Source: an uncultured Eubacteriales bacterium (GTDB lineage: Bacteria; Bacillota; Clostridia; Oscillospirales; Acutalibacteraceae). From it: a stretch of DNA of 64,000 bases. The stretch is from positions 62,001 through 126,000 of the forward strand of contig UQEU01000005.1 in assembly GCA_900540085.1 (NCBI GenBank), read 5' to 3'. Shown piece by piece: positions 8,009 through 17,368 of this stretch. Made by a program: the position numbers and the translations under genes. The notes under the pieces were generated by a model. That model had not been told where the DNA came from. It was given only the letters and a program-made list of their open reading frames with translations, and ran no database searches. Within the stretch, counting starts at the first letter, position 1, and each line of letters begins with the position of its first letter.

Positions 8009-9538
8009 TTATTTAATAATAGAAACGCCTGTCATTTCTTTTGGCTGTTCCAAACCGAGAACTTTGAGCATTGTAGGAGCAATGTCGCAAAGTTTTCCGC
8101 CGTCACGAAGTTCGCAAGGATAGTTTGCAACAATAAACGGAACAGGGTTTGTTGTGTGTGCAGTAAATGCAGAGCCGTCAGCCTCATACATTTTATCTGC
8201 ATTGCCATGGTCGGCAGTAATCAAAAGAACTCCGCCCATTTCTTTAACTGCATCATAAAGAGTGCCGACGCAAGTATCCACAGCCTCAACCGCTTTTACG
8301 GCAGCATCGAAAACGCCTGTATGTCCAACCATATCGCAGTTTGCGAAATTAAGAATGATAACATCGTACTTTCCGCTTCTTACGGCATCGTTTACCTTTT
8401 CAGAAACTTCATAAGCACTCATTTCAGGCTTTAAGTCATAAGTTGTAACCTTTGGAGAAGGAACAAGTATTCTGTCTTCGCCCTCGCTTACTGTTTCCTT
8501 ACCGCCGTTGAAGAAAAATGTTACATGAGCATATTTTTCCGTTTCGGCAATACGAAGTTGAGTCATACCTTTTTCAGAAAGATATTCGCCAAGTGTGTTT
8601 GTAAGTTCTTCAGGTTTAAATGCAACAAGTACATTCGGCATTTCAGCATCATACTGAGTCATACAAACATAAGTTACAGGGAAATATTTTCTTTCAAATC
8701 CGTCAAAATCAGGATCAACAAAAGTTCTTGTAATTTCACGAGCTCTGTCAGGACGGAAATTGAAAAATACAACACTGTCGTTTTCGCTTATTCTTCCTTC
8801 GTTTTCAAGGCAAATTGTAGGTTCAATGAATTCGTCTGTAACATTTTTGCCGTCAGCGTCAACTGTTTCATAACTTTCTTCAATAGCTTTAACGGGGTCA
8901 TTTGTATGAATTCCCTCACCGTTAACAAAAGCATTGTAAGCCTTTGAAACTCTTTCCCATCTGTTATCTCTGTCCATAGCGTAAAATCTTCCTACAACAG
9001 TAGCAATTTTACCTACTCCGATTTCATCAAGTTTCTGTTGAGCCTCTGCCACAAAATCTTTACCGCTTGTAGGAGGAACATCACGACCGTCCATTATGCA
9101 GTGAAGATAAACTTTTTCAAGTCCCATCTTCTTTGCGAGTTCAACAATAGCCCAAATGTGAGAATTGTGAGAGTGAACACCGCCGTCGCTCATAAGACCG
9201 ATAAGATGCAAAGCCGTACCGTTATCAACAGCATTTTGAACTGCGGTTTTCATTGCCTCATTTTCATAAAAATCGCCGTCTTCGATTGACTTTGTAATTC
9301 TTGTAAGTTCTTGATAAACAACTCTGCCTGCGCCGATATTTGTATGACCTACTTCAGAGTTTCCCATTTGTCCGTCCGGAAGACCTACATCAAGTCCTGA
9401 TGCACCGATATAAGTCATAGGATTATTTTTTACAATATCGTCAAGTCTCGGAGTTTTTGCAGCCTTAATTGCGTTGCCGTAATCGCTGTCGTTTTTTCCG
9501 AAACCGTCCATAATACATAAAACAAGAGATTTTTTCAT
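8009..9538 (-). CDS. gpmI: 2,3-bisphosphoglycerate-independent phosphoglycerate mutase
   Basis: Interconverts 3- and 2-phosphoglycerate through a phosphoserine intermediate and two Mn2+ ions. The 509 residues match iPGM length. Metal ligand Asp11 lies in IMDGFGKN and the phosphorylated Ser61 in GQMGNSEVGHTNIGAG. CIMDGRDVPP, the FRPDRAREITR segment and the second metal site (LITADHGNADKM with HTTNPVPF) follow. It is last in the pgk-tpiA-gpmI operon, 73 bases after tpiA, with AAAGGAG before the ATG. Mn-dependent GpmI of spore formers is pH sensitive, which is thought to let 3-PGA accumulate in spores. Confidence 0.97.
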   Translation of the reverse strand: MKKSLVLCIMDGFGKNDSDYGNAIKAAKTPRLDDIVKNNPMTYIGASGLDVGLPDGQMGNSEVGHTNIGAGRVVYQELTRITKSIEDGDFYENEAMKTAVQNAVDNGTALHLIGLMSDGGVHSHNSHIWAIVELAKKMGLEKVYLHCIMDGRDVPPTSGKDFVAEAQQKLDEIGVGKIATVVGRFYAMDRDNRWERVSKAYNAFVNGEGIHTNDPVKAIEESYETVDADGKNVTDEFIEPTICLENEGRISENDSVVFFNFRPDRAREITRTFVDPDFDGFERKYFPVTYVCMTQYDAEMPNVLVAFKPEELTNTLGEYLSEKGMTQLRIAETEKYAHVTFFFNGGKETVSEGEDRILVPSPKVTTYDLKPEMSAYEVSEKVNDAVRSGKYDVIILNFANCDMVGHTGVFDAAVKAVEAVDTCVGTLYDAVKEMGGVLLITADHGNADKMYEADGSAFTAHTTNPVPFIVANYPCELRDGGKLCDIAPTMLKVLGLEQPKEMTGVSIIK

Positions 9539-9562
9539 ATATACTATACTCCTTTTGTAAAT

Positions 9563-9587
9563 ATAGGGCGGTGATTAGCCGCCCTAT
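9563..9587 (-). other. Intercistronic hairpin between tpiA and gpmI
   Basis: A 9-bp perfect stem (ATAGGGCGG at 9563-9571 with CCGCCCTAT at 9579-9587) and a 7-base loop. There is no T-run on the minus strand, so it is not a normal terminator. Partial attenuation or protection of the upstream pgk-tpiA message from 3' exonucleases is possible. Confidence 0.6.
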
Positions 9588-9611
9588 TTAAGTCAGTTGA
9601 CCGATATTAAA

Positions 9612-10379
9612 TTATTTGCTTGCTGCTTTAACAATAACAGAAAAATCTTCTGCTTTAAGTGAAGCACCACCGATAAGACCGCCGTCAACATTTTCTTTTG
9701 AAAGAAGTTCATCGGCATTTTTAGCGTTCATTGAACCGCCGTACTGAACAACAAATGCGTCAGCAGCATCTTTACCGTAAAGTTCAGCAATAACCTGACG
9801 GATATAACCGTTCACTTCGTCAGCTTGGTCAGCAGTAGCAGTTTTGCCTGTACCGATAGCCCAAACAGGCTCGTAAGCAATGATAACATTTTCAAGTTCT
9901 TCTGCTGTAACTCCCTGAAGAGCGATTTTAGTTTGCATACCTACAACTTCAAAAGTAACGCCCTGTTCTCTTTCTTCAAGAACTTCGCCTACGCAAAGAA
10001 TAACTTTTAAGCCATTGTCAAGTGCTGCACGAACTCTTTTATTTACTGTTTCATTTGTTTCGCCGAAATACTGACGGCGTTCGCTGTGACCGATGATAAC
10101 ATACGGCACGCCCATAGCTTTCAACATTGGAGCAGAAACTTCTGCCGTAAAAGCACCGCTTTCAGCCCAGTGACAGTTTTCTGCGCCGATTTTAATATTT
10201 GAGCCTTCTGTTGCATCAAGTGCAGCCTGAAGGTCAACAAAAGGAGCACAAATAACTACATCGCAATCTGCATCTGCAACGAGAGGTTTCATCTCATTGA
10301 GAAGTGCTGTTGTTTGTGCAGGAGTATTGTTCATTTTCCAGTTACCTGCGATAACTGCTTTGCGAAGTTTTTTGTTCAT
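9612..10379 (-). CDS. tpiA: Triosephosphate isomerase
   Basis: Interconverts dihydroxyacetone phosphate and glyceraldehyde 3-phosphate. The 255-residue TIM barrel has all the catalytic residues: Asn13 and Lys15 in AGNWKMN, the His of VIIGHSERR, and the Glu of AYEPVWAIGTGKTA. The last stretch also contains the flexible active-site lid. The C-terminal phosphate loops YGGSM and DGGLIGGASL are intact. It sits between pgk (30 bases upstream) and gpmI. Confidence 0.98.
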   Translation of the reverse strand: MNKKLRKAVIAGNWKMNNTPAQTTALLNEMKPLVADADCDVVICAPFVDLQAALDATEGSNIKIGAENCHWAESGAFTAEVSAPMLKAMGVPYVIIGHSERRQYFGETNETVNKRVRAALDNGLKVILCVGEVLEEREQGVTFEVVGMQTKIALQGVTAEELENVIIAYEPVWAIGTGKTATADQADEVNGYIRQVIAELYGKDAADAFVVQYGGSMNAKNADELLSKENVDGGLIGGASLKAEDFSVIVKAASK

Positions 10380-10409
10380 AATAAAACCCTCAATTCTAAA
10401 TTATTTTAA

Positions 10410-11606
10410 TTATTTATTATTGATTGCCGCAATACCCGGAAGTTCTTTTCCTTCAAGGAATTCAAGTGAAGCGCCGCCGCCTGTTGAGATGTGGCTCATT
10501 TTGTCAGAGAAGCCGAGTTTTGTAACTGCTGCAACAGAGTCGCCGCCACCGATGATTGAAATAGCACCGCTTTCTGCAACTGCTTTTGCTACTGCGATTG
10601 TACCTGCTGCAAAGTTGTCCCACTCAGAAACGCCCATAGGACCGTTCCAAATAACAGTACCTGCATCTTTTACGGCATCTGCAAACATTTCTTGGCTCTT
10701 AGGACCGATATCAAGTCCCATCCAGCCGTCAGGAATTTCGTCGCTGTTAACGATTTGAGATTCTGTATTTTCGTCATACTCTTTGCCGACTTTGTTGTCA
10801 ACAGGAATAAGGAATTTAACACCTTTTTCTTTTGCAGTTTTCATCATTTCGCCTGCAAGTTCAATCTTGTCTTCCTCAAGAAGAGAATTACCGATTTGAT
10901 GACCGAGTGCTTTCATAAATGTATAAGCCATACCGCCACCTATAATAAGTGTATCACACTTGTCAAGTAAGTTTGTAATAACACCGATTTTATCTGAAAC
11001 TTTAGCACCGCCGAGAATGGCAACGAGCGGTCTTTTCGGGTTAGCAAGAGCTTCGCCCATAAATTTGATTTCTTTTTGGATAAGATATCCGCAAGCAGAC
11101 GGAAGATATGAAGCAACGCCTGTTGTTGAACAGTGTGCTCTGTGAGCTGTACCGAAAGCGTCGTTTACATAGAGGTCTGCAAGAGATGCAAGTTCTTTTG
11201 AGAAGTTTTCTTCGTTCTTTGTTTCTTCTTTTCTGTAACGAACATTTTCAAGAAGCATTACATCGCCGTCTTCAAGTTCGTCTGCAAGTTTTTTAGCATT
11301 TTCGCCTACTACATTTTCATCTTCTGCAAGTTTAACTTCTTTATCGAGATATTCTGAAAGACGAGCTGCAACAGGTGCAAGTGAAAATTCAGGTTTGTAC
11401 TCGCCTTTTGGACGACCGAGGTGTGAGCAAAGAATAACTTTTGCACCGTTTTCTACAAGATATTTGATTGTAGGAAGTGCAGCAACTATTCTCTTGTCAT
11501 TTGTGATTTCTCCGTCTTTAAGCGGAACATTGAAGTCGCAACGAACAAGAACTTTTTTGCCTTTTACATCAAGGTCTTCTACTGTCTTTTTGTTTAAAGC
11601 GTCCAT
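10410..11606 (-). CDS. pgk: Phosphoglycerate kinase
   Basis: Makes ATP from 1,3-bisphosphoglycerate in lower glycolysis. The 398 residues match the family. They include VRCDFNVPL and SHLGRPKG (substrate-binding arginine and histidine), the hinge, and the ATP-binding C-lobe with VAILGGAKVSDKIGV, WNGPMGVSE and the GGGDSVAAV loop near the end. It is first in the operon with its own promoter. gap and eno, often part of this cluster, are not in the window. Confidence 0.98.
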   Translation of the reverse strand: MDALNKKTVEDLDVKGKKVLVRCDFNVPLKDGEITNDKRIVAALPTIKYLVENGAKVILCSHLGRPKGEYKPEFSLAPVAARLSEYLDKEVKLAEDENVVGENAKKLADELEDGDVMLLENVRYRKEETKNEENFSKELASLADLYVNDAFGTAHRAHCSTTGVASYLPSACGYLIQKEIKFMGEALANPKRPLVAILGGAKVSDKIGVITNLLDKCDTLIIGGGMAYTFMKALGHQIGNSLLEEDKIELAGEMMKTAKEKGVKFLIPVDNKVGKEYDENTESQIVNSDEIPDGWMGLDIGPKSQEMFADAVKDAGTVIWNGPMGVSEWDNFAAGTIAVAKAVAESGAISIIGGGDSVAAVTKLGFSDKMSHISTGGGASLEFLEGKELPGIAAINNK

Positions 11607-11663
11607 AAAAAATTACCTCACTAAATATTTTTATTATAATATATTTTAATTTTCAGCAAAACA

Positions 11664-11692
11664 ATTATATATTATCCATATCTCTTTTTCAA
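11664..11692 (-). promoter_or_regulatory. Promoter of pgk-tpiA-gpmI
   Basis: On the minus strand, TTGAAA (11692-11687), a 17-base spacer and TATAAT (11669-11664), about 55 bases before the pgk ATG. I saw no clear operator repeat next to it. Confidence 0.78.
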
Positions 11693-11775
11693 GAAATATT
11701 TATTAATTTAATAAAATATCGCATAATGCAGTAATTATGAAAAATTATTTGTTATTTTTTTGTCAATCTATCACA

Positions 11776-11806
11776 AAAATATACGACCCATATCAAATAG
11801 GTCGTA
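11776..11806 (-). terminator. Terminator after pfkA
   Basis: A stem TACGACC (11782-11788) with GGTCGTA (11800-11806) is followed on the minus strand by a T-rich tract. It lies just after the pfkA stop and separates pfkA from the pgk promoter. Confidence 0.75.
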
Positions 11807-11822
11807 ATATTTTATATATAAG

Positions 11823-12791
11823 TTAGATAGAAATTTCGTGAGCAACATCATACAGAGCCATATCTATTGACTTTTTCATATTAAGTGCCTCAAAAATATC
11901 ATAGTCAACAATTTCTTCTTTTTGTGCTGCAACAACACGATTTCCGATATTGTTCATAAGCAACTTTTTAACTGCGTAGTTGCCCATTCTTGACGCCATC
12001 ACTCTGTCTCTCGCCGTCGGAGAACCGCCGCGCTGAACATGACCCAAGACAGTGCTTCTTGACTCTACGCCTGTTTTAGCCTGAATATTTTTTGCAAGTT
12101 CGGCAACATCAACATCGCAGCCCTCTGCTACAATGATGAGGAAATGAACTTTGCCTGTTTTTTGAGTTCTTCTCATACGGTCAATGACATGTTTTTCAAT
12201 ATCAAAGTCAATTTCCGGAATAAGAATAGCAGTAGCGCCTACGGCAATGCCTGCGTTGAGCGCCAAATAACCTGCTCTTCTGCCCATAACTTCAATAACA
12301 CTGCATCTTTCATGACTTTCTGTCGTATCGCGTATTTTGTCAACCATTTCCATAATTGTGTTAAGGCAGGTATCGTAACCTATTGTATAATCACAGCAAG
12401 CAATATCGTTGTCGATAGTTCCGGGAATACCAACGCACGGAATACCTCTTTCGGAAAGGTCTCTTGCGCCTCTGAAAGAACCGTCTCCGCCGATAACAAC
12501 AACGCCGTCAATACCGTACTCCTGACAGGTGCGAATAGCCTTGCGCATACCGTCTTCGGTAGCAAACTCAGGACTTCTTGCACTGTGAAGTGTAGTACCG
12601 CCTCTGTGAATAATATCGGAAACAGAACGAAGATTCATCTCTACCAAATCGCCATTAATAAGACCGTTATATCCTCTGTTAACTCCGTAAACTTTAATTC
12701 CGTTTTCACACGCCGTTCTTACAACCGCACGAACTGCAGCATTCATTCCGGGTGCGTCGCCGCCGCTTGTTAAAACTGCAATAGTTTTCAT
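11823..12791 (-). CDS. pfkA: ATP-dependent 6-phosphofructokinase
   Basis: Phosphorylates fructose 6-phosphate to the 1,6-bisphosphate. The 322-residue protein has the family blocks: LTSGGDAPGMNAA, the ATP loop VIGGDGSF with Gly and Asp typical of ATP rather than PPi users, and the catalytic GIPGTIDNDI (Asp as base). EVMGRRAGYLAL and HVQRGGSPTARDR follow. The Arg residues for allosteric ADP/PEP binding appear present, though I could not align them fully. It follows dnaE, as in many Firmicutes where accD-accA-pfkA-pyk or dnaE-pfkA are linked, and it has its own promoter. pyk is not in the window. Confidence 0.97.
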   Translation of the reverse strand: MKTIAVLTSGGDAPGMNAAVRAVVRTACENGIKVYGVNRGYNGLINGDLVEMNLRSVSDIIHRGGTTLHSARSPEFATEDGMRKAIRTCQEYGIDGVVVIGGDGSFRGARDLSERGIPCVGIPGTIDNDIACCDYTIGYDTCLNTIMEMVDKIRDTTESHERCSVIEVMGRRAGYLALNAGIAVGATAILIPEIDFDIEKHVIDRMRRTQKTGKVHFLIIVAEGCDVDVAELAKNIQAKTGVESRSTVLGHVQRGGSPTARDRVMASRMGNYAVKKLLMNNIGNRVVAAQKEEIVDYDIFEALNMKKSIDMALYDVAHEISI

Positions 12792-12854
12792 AAAAATTCC
12801 TCCATATGTTTGATTTTAATTAAACTTAATACATAATACATACTCTAAATAATA

Positions 12855-12883
12855 ATTTTACTTATATCGACACAAAATGTCAA
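12855..12883 (-). promoter_or_regulatory. Promoter of pfkA
   Basis: TTGACA (12883-12878), a 17-base spacer and TAAAAT (12860-12855) on the minus strand, in the 129-base gap between dnaE and pfkA. Just upstream is a short direct repeat of TTTTTTGACGG right after the dnaE stop. I see no proper terminator there, so dnaE readthrough into pfkA is possible. Confidence 0.78.
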
Positions 12884-12920
12884 GTGTTTAACATTAAACC
12901 GTCAAAAAACCGTCAAAAAA

Positions 12921-15900
12921 TCATTCAACAAAGACAACGCAATCGTCGCCTGCAATGCTTTTAATTTCAAAAAGCATTTTGTTACTGAAAGCACACTTAA
13001 TATTTTGTCTGTAATACTTCTTTTCATCTATATAGTAAAAATAGCAGTCGCAGTTGCCGTTATATTTCGATAAGGCACTTAAAATCTCACTTGTTTTCGT
13101 TGAATTTTTTGACTTTATTTTTACAAAAAGACCTTTTCTTTTTTTAGGTGCAGATTTTTTCACGAAACTTGAAGACGGGGCTTCAAAAAACTTTTCTGCA
13201 ATGATTTTCGGTGCTTTTTCTTCTTCAACAGACAGTGTTCCGAAAACGCTGACAACATTTCCGTTTGTCAAGTATGACGCATACTTAACCATAGTATTAG
13301 GGAAAACAATAGTTTCTATTTCGCCCGTAAAATCAGCAAGCATAACAAAAGCCATAGTATCGCCTTTTTTAGTCTGCTTGAGTGTGATTTTATCTATTAT
13401 CCCACAAAAAGTAACATACGATTTATCTTTATATTTAGAAAACTTTTCGTTGTCACTTTCAAGAATTTCATAACTTGAGGCATAACCGAGTTTACTTATG
13501 CCCTGTGCATATTTTTCCATAGGATGTCCCGAAAAGTACAATCCAGTCATCTCTTTTTCCATTTCAAGAAGTTCACTTTTTGAAAATTCCTGAACATTAG
13601 GCAATTCTTTGCTGATACCGAATTCGTCATCTGAACCGACATCAAAAAAGCCGATTTGACCGTACATTGTATTTCTTTTAACATCTTCAAGCGACGAAAC
13701 AACAGACGGAAGAACAAAAAGCATCTGCCGTCTGCTTGCACCTAAACCATCAAATGCTCCGCACTTTATAAGACTTTCGACTGCTCTTTTATTGAAATGC
13801 TTTGAACAAAGCCGTGAACAAAAATCGAAAATATCTTTATATTCGCCGTTTTTTCTTTCATCAATAATTTCATCTATGAAATCGTGTCCCAAATTTTTTA
13901 TACCGAGCAAACCGTAAGAAATGACATTTCCGTTTGCCGTAAAACATTTTTCTGAACGGTTGATATTCGGCACGGCAAGTTTCAGTCCCATCTTTTTGCT
14001 TTCTGCTATATACTTTGCGACCTTATTTGAGTCGCCCAAAACAGAAGTGAGCAAAGCCGCCATAAATTGTGCGGGAGCGTGAACTTTTAAATACGCCGTA
14101 CGATACGCAACAAGTGCATAGCAAGCAGCGTGACTTTTATTAAAAGCATACTTTGCAAATTCTTGCATTTGGTCATATATTTCATTTGCCGTTTTTTCAT
14201 CGACGCCACGCTTTAACGCACCGTCACATTCGCCCTCTATACCGTAGATGAAATTCTTTCTTTCTTCATCCATAACATCTTGCTTTTTCTTACTCATTGC
14301 ACGGCGAACAACATCCGCCCTGCCGTAAGAGTACCCCGCAAGTTCTCTGAAAATCTGCATTACCTGTTCTTGATAGACAATACAACCATAGGTGTTTTCA
14401 AGTATCGGTTTTAACAAAGGTGTTTTATATTTGATTTTTGTCGGGTCATTTGAATTTTCAACAAAAGCATTGATTTGGTCGGCAGGACCGGGACGATACA
14501 AGGAAGTTGCCGCTATCAAATCTTCGAGTCTTTTCGGCTTTAAATCAATCAGCATTCTTTTCATACCGGGAGATTCAAATTGAAAAATTCCGTCTGTTTT
14601 GCCTTTTGCAAAAAGTTCATATACCTTTTTATCTTCAATATCAATACTGTCTATATCTATTCCTGCCGCTTTAGAACTGTCATCTATGACGGTAAGAGTT
14701 CTCAATCCGAGAAAATCCATTTTCAAAAGACCGAGTTCTTCAAGAGTGGTCATAATATACTGCGTTACGGGAGCACCGTCATTTGTTGCAAGAGGAACAT
14801 AACTTTCAACAGGCTCTCTCGTTATAACAACGCCCGCAGCGTGAGTAGATGCATTTCTCGGCATACCTTCAACTTTAATCGCCGTTTCAATCAGTTCTGC
14901 GACTTTTTCGTTGTTTTCAAACAATTCTTTTAATTCAGGCGATTTTTTAAGTGCTTGCTCAAGCGTTATATGCAAATCTCTCGGTATGAGTTTTGCAACT
15001 GCATCAACAGACGCATACGGCATACCCATCGCTCTGCCCACATCTCTGACCGCCGCTCTTGCTGCAAGAGTTCCGAATGTGACTATTTGAGAAACATGGT
15101 CTTTTCCGTATTTTTCCGTAACATAGTCAATAACTTCGCTGCGTCTTTCATAGCAAAAGTCAATATCAAAGTCGGGCATACTGACACGCTCGGGATTTAA
15201 AAATCTTTCAAAAATCAAATTGTATTTCATTGGGTCTAAATCGGTAATACCCATACAATATGCAGCAATCGAACCTGCACCGCTGCCTCTTCCGGGACCT
15301 ACCGGAATACCCTTTTCTTTTGCAAAATTAACGAAATCGGCAACAATCAAAAAATAGTCGGTATATCCCATTTTTTCAATGGTTTTAAGTTCATATTCCA
15401 ATCTCTTTTTATATGGTTCGGGAACCGAATTTCCGTACCTTTTATTCATTCCCCTAAGGCAACAATCTTTAAAATATTCAAAATGGTCGCAGTTTCCCGG
15501 AGTTTCAAAAAACGGAAGTTTTGTTTTTCCGAATTCAAAATCAAAATTGCACATATCGGCAATTTTTTTTGTATTTTCAACAGCTTCGGGAACATCCGGA
15601 AAAGCACGCAGCATTTCTTCTGCACTTTTCAAATAGAACTCGTTTGAGTGAAACTCTATTCCCGTATCTTCTCCGATTACATTGTTTGTTGCAATGCAGA
15701 TAAGCACCTGCTGAATTTTTGAGTCTTCCTGCAAAACATAATGCACATCATTTGTCGCAACAAGTTGAATTCCCGTTTCTCTGCTTATTCTCTTCAAGCC
15801 CTCATTCACGGTAAACTGTTCGTTGAGTCCGTGATTTTGAAGTTCGAGAAAGAAATTATCCTTACCGAAAATATCACTGTACCATAAAGCCGTATTTTTA

Positions 15901-16358
15901 GCCGACTCATAATCTTTTCTGAGTAAATCTTTCGGAATTTCTCCCGAAAGGCATGCAGAAAGACAGACAAGACCTTCACTGTACTTTTCAAGAAGTGTTT
16001 TGTCTGCTCTGGGTTTAAAATAAAAGCCCTCGGTATATGCTCTTGAAACGATTTTAATTAAATTTTTATATCCCGTTTCATTTTTACAAAGCAATACGAG
16101 GTGTGAATACTCTTTATCTAAAATTTTATCTTTATCAAACCTGCTTCTCGGTGCAACATATATCTCACAGCCGATTATCGGTTTTATTTCCTGTTTTTTA
16201 CACTCTCTGTAAAAATCAACTGCACCGAACATATTTCCGTGATCCGTAATTGCAAGAGAGGTCATATTTAACTCTTTTGCCCGAGATACCAAGTTTTGCA
16301 GACGGCAGGCACCGTCAAGCAAACTGTATTGAGTATGTAAGTGCAAGTGTGTAAACAT
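12921..16358 (-). CDS. dnaE: DNA polymerase III alpha subunit, DnaE type
   Basis: A 1145-residue C-family polymerase. The N-terminal PHP domain begins MFTHLHLHTQYSLLDG, with metal-ligand histidines retained. The palm has GPGRGSGAGS and PDFDIDFCYERR, which holds catalytic aspartates. Next come the thumb and fingers (QEQVMQIF, SKKKQDVM, FNKSHAACYALVAY), a helix-hairpin-helix near 840-890, and a C-terminal OB fold (near 970-1070). It lacks the inserted exonuclease of PolC, so it is the lagging-strand/primer-extending DnaE of low-GC Gram-positives. It starts 1 base after whiA, which implies co-transcription. Confidence 0.97.
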   Translation of the reverse strand: MFTHLHLHTQYSLLDGACRLQNLVSRAKELNMTSLAITDHGNMFGAVDFYRECKKQEIKPIIGCEIYVAPRSRFDKDKILDKEYSHLVLLCKNETGYKNLIKIVSRAYTEGFYFKPRADKTLLEKYSEGLVCLSACLSGEIPKDLLRKDYESAKNTALWYSDIFGKDNFFLELQNHGLNEQFTVNEGLKRISRETGIQLVATNDVHYVLQEDSKIQQVLICIATNNVIGEDTGIEFHSNEFYLKSAEEMLRAFPDVPEAVENTKKIADMCNFDFEFGKTKLPFFETPGNCDHFEYFKDCCLRGMNKRYGNSVPEPYKKRLEYELKTIEKMGYTDYFLIVADFVNFAKEKGIPVGPGRGSGAGSIAAYCMGITDLDPMKYNLIFERFLNPERVSMPDFDIDFCYERRSEVIDYVTEKYGKDHVSQIVTFGTLAARAAVRDVGRAMGMPYASVDAVAKLIPRDLHITLEQALKKSPELKELFENNEKVAELIETAIKVEGMPRNASTHAAGVVITREPVESYVPLATNDGAPVTQYIMTTLEELGLLKMDFLGLRTLTVIDDSSKAAGIDIDSIDIEDKKVYELFAKGKTDGIFQFESPGMKRMLIDLKPKRLEDLIAATSLYRPGPADQINAFVENSNDPTKIKYKTPLLKPILENTYGCIVYQEQVMQIFRELAGYSYGRADVVRRAMSKKKQDVMDEERKNFIYGIEGECDGALKRGVDEKTANEIYDQMQEFAKYAFNKSHAACYALVAYRTAYLKVHAPAQFMAALLTSVLGDSNKVAKYIAESKKMGLKLAVPNINRSEKCFTANGNVISYGLLGIKNLGHDFIDEIIDERKNGEYKDIFDFCSRLCSKHFNKRAVESLIKCGAFDGLGASRRQMLFVLPSVVSSLEDVKRNTMYGQIGFFDVGSDDEFGISKELPNVQEFSKSELLEMEKEMTGLYFSGHPMEKYAQGISKLGYASSYEILESDNEKFSKYKDKSYVTFCGIIDKITLKQTKKGDTMAFVMLADFTGEIETIVFPNTMVKYASYLTNGNVVSVFGTLSVEEEKAPKIIAEKFFEAPSSSFVKKSAPKKRKGLFVKIKSKNSTKTSEILSALSKYNGNCDCYFYYIDEKKYYRQNIKCAFSNKMLFEIKSIAGDDCVVFVE

Positions 16359-16359
16359 T

Positions 16360-17256
16360 TTACTTTAACTCCTGTGCAATAGCCATAATTTTGCTCAATC
16401 TGTGATTTATTCCGCTTTTTGACAATTTCGGTTCACTCAAAGATGAAAGTTCCGACAACGAAGCGTCCGGATTTTCCATTCGGAGCAAAGCTATGTTTTT
16501 TAAATCGTCATTCAAATAATCTAAACCTTTTTTGTCTTTTATAAGCAAAATGCACTCAATTTGAGATGCCGATGCTTTTGCCATTCTCTCTATATTTGCC
16601 GTGTCGCAGTTTGTTTTTCTGTTGACACTGTTTCTGAGTTCTTTTTCTATCTCAACATTTATCATTTCAAACATTGAGTTTCCTGCACCCATCAAGTACA
16701 AACAGTCTTCAATAGACTCGCTTTCCTTGAAATATATTATCGGGTAGCCTCTTCTTTTCGTTTCTTTCGGCGAAAGGTCAAGTTCCTGCAAAAACAGGAA
16801 AAAATCCTTTGATAAATTTATATACGGCACCGTAAACTCAAGATGATAATCTTTTTGAGGGCTTGAAACAGTACCGCACACCAAAAAAGCACCTGCCAAA
16901 AACGCTTTTCTGCACTCTTCGCAATAAAAATTTGAATGATTTATTTTTAATGAAATCTCTCTTTTTTCGTGAGAGAAAAAGTTTCTGACTTTTTGACAAT
17001 CATTTTTATTTTCAACCTCAACCGTAAATATCTTGCCTGACGGCGAAACTGAAAATGAAGTCTTGACATTTGTAATATCTGCCAAAAGAGAACGGAAAAC
17101 TTCTGCTATATCTCTGTTTTCCGTCTGACAATATATTGAAAAATCGGTAAAACTTTTACCGAAAACCAACATTCCGTATAACAGTGCTTTTTTACAACAC
17201 TGGTTTTCATATTCTTTTTCTAAAAGTTCTTTTTTTACTTCTGATGCAAATGACAT
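16360..17256 (-). CDS. whiA: WhiA family DNA-binding protein
   Basis: A 298-residue protein with the two WhiA parts. The N-terminal and central region is a degenerate LAGLIDADG-endonuclease fold (FYCEECRKAFLAGAFLVCGTV near 105-135). The C-terminal helix-turn-helix ends in SKSGINHRLSKIMAIA. In Bacillus WhiA affects chromosome segregation and division. In Streptomyces it is a sporulation regulator. Family gene order is rapZ-yvcK-whiA, but here yvcK is absent and rapZ is only a C-terminal domain. The start has a weak ribosome binding site (AGAGATAA). Confidence 0.93.
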   Translation of the reverse strand: MSFASEVKKELLEKEYENQCCKKALLYGMLVFGKSFTDFSIYCQTENRDIAEVFRSLLADITNVKTSFSVSPSGKIFTVEVENKNDCQKVRNFFSHEKREISLKINHSNFYCEECRKAFLAGAFLVCGTVSSPQKDYHLEFTVPYINLSKDFFLFLQELDLSPKETKRRGYPIIYFKESESIEDCLYLMGAGNSMFEMINVEIEKELRNSVNRKTNCDTANIERMAKASASQIECILLIKDKKGLDYLNDDLKNIALLRMENPDASLSELSSLSEPKLSKSGINHRLSKIMAIAQELK

Positions 17257-17368
17257 TATTTATCTCTATTCTAATATTCTGACTTAGTTTCAAAATCCGA
17301 TATAAAAATACATACATATATAAACACGGATATATAATAATTTATAACAAAAACAAAATTATAAAACT

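Noticed and set aside
12144..12773. 209-codon open frame on the plus strand
   Set aside because: It lies fully antisense to pfkA, without a start site or similarity.
12890..12925. Repeat of TTTTTTGACGG after dnaE as a terminator
   Set aside because: It has T-runs but no matching stem, so it is only a short direct repeat in AT-rich DNA.
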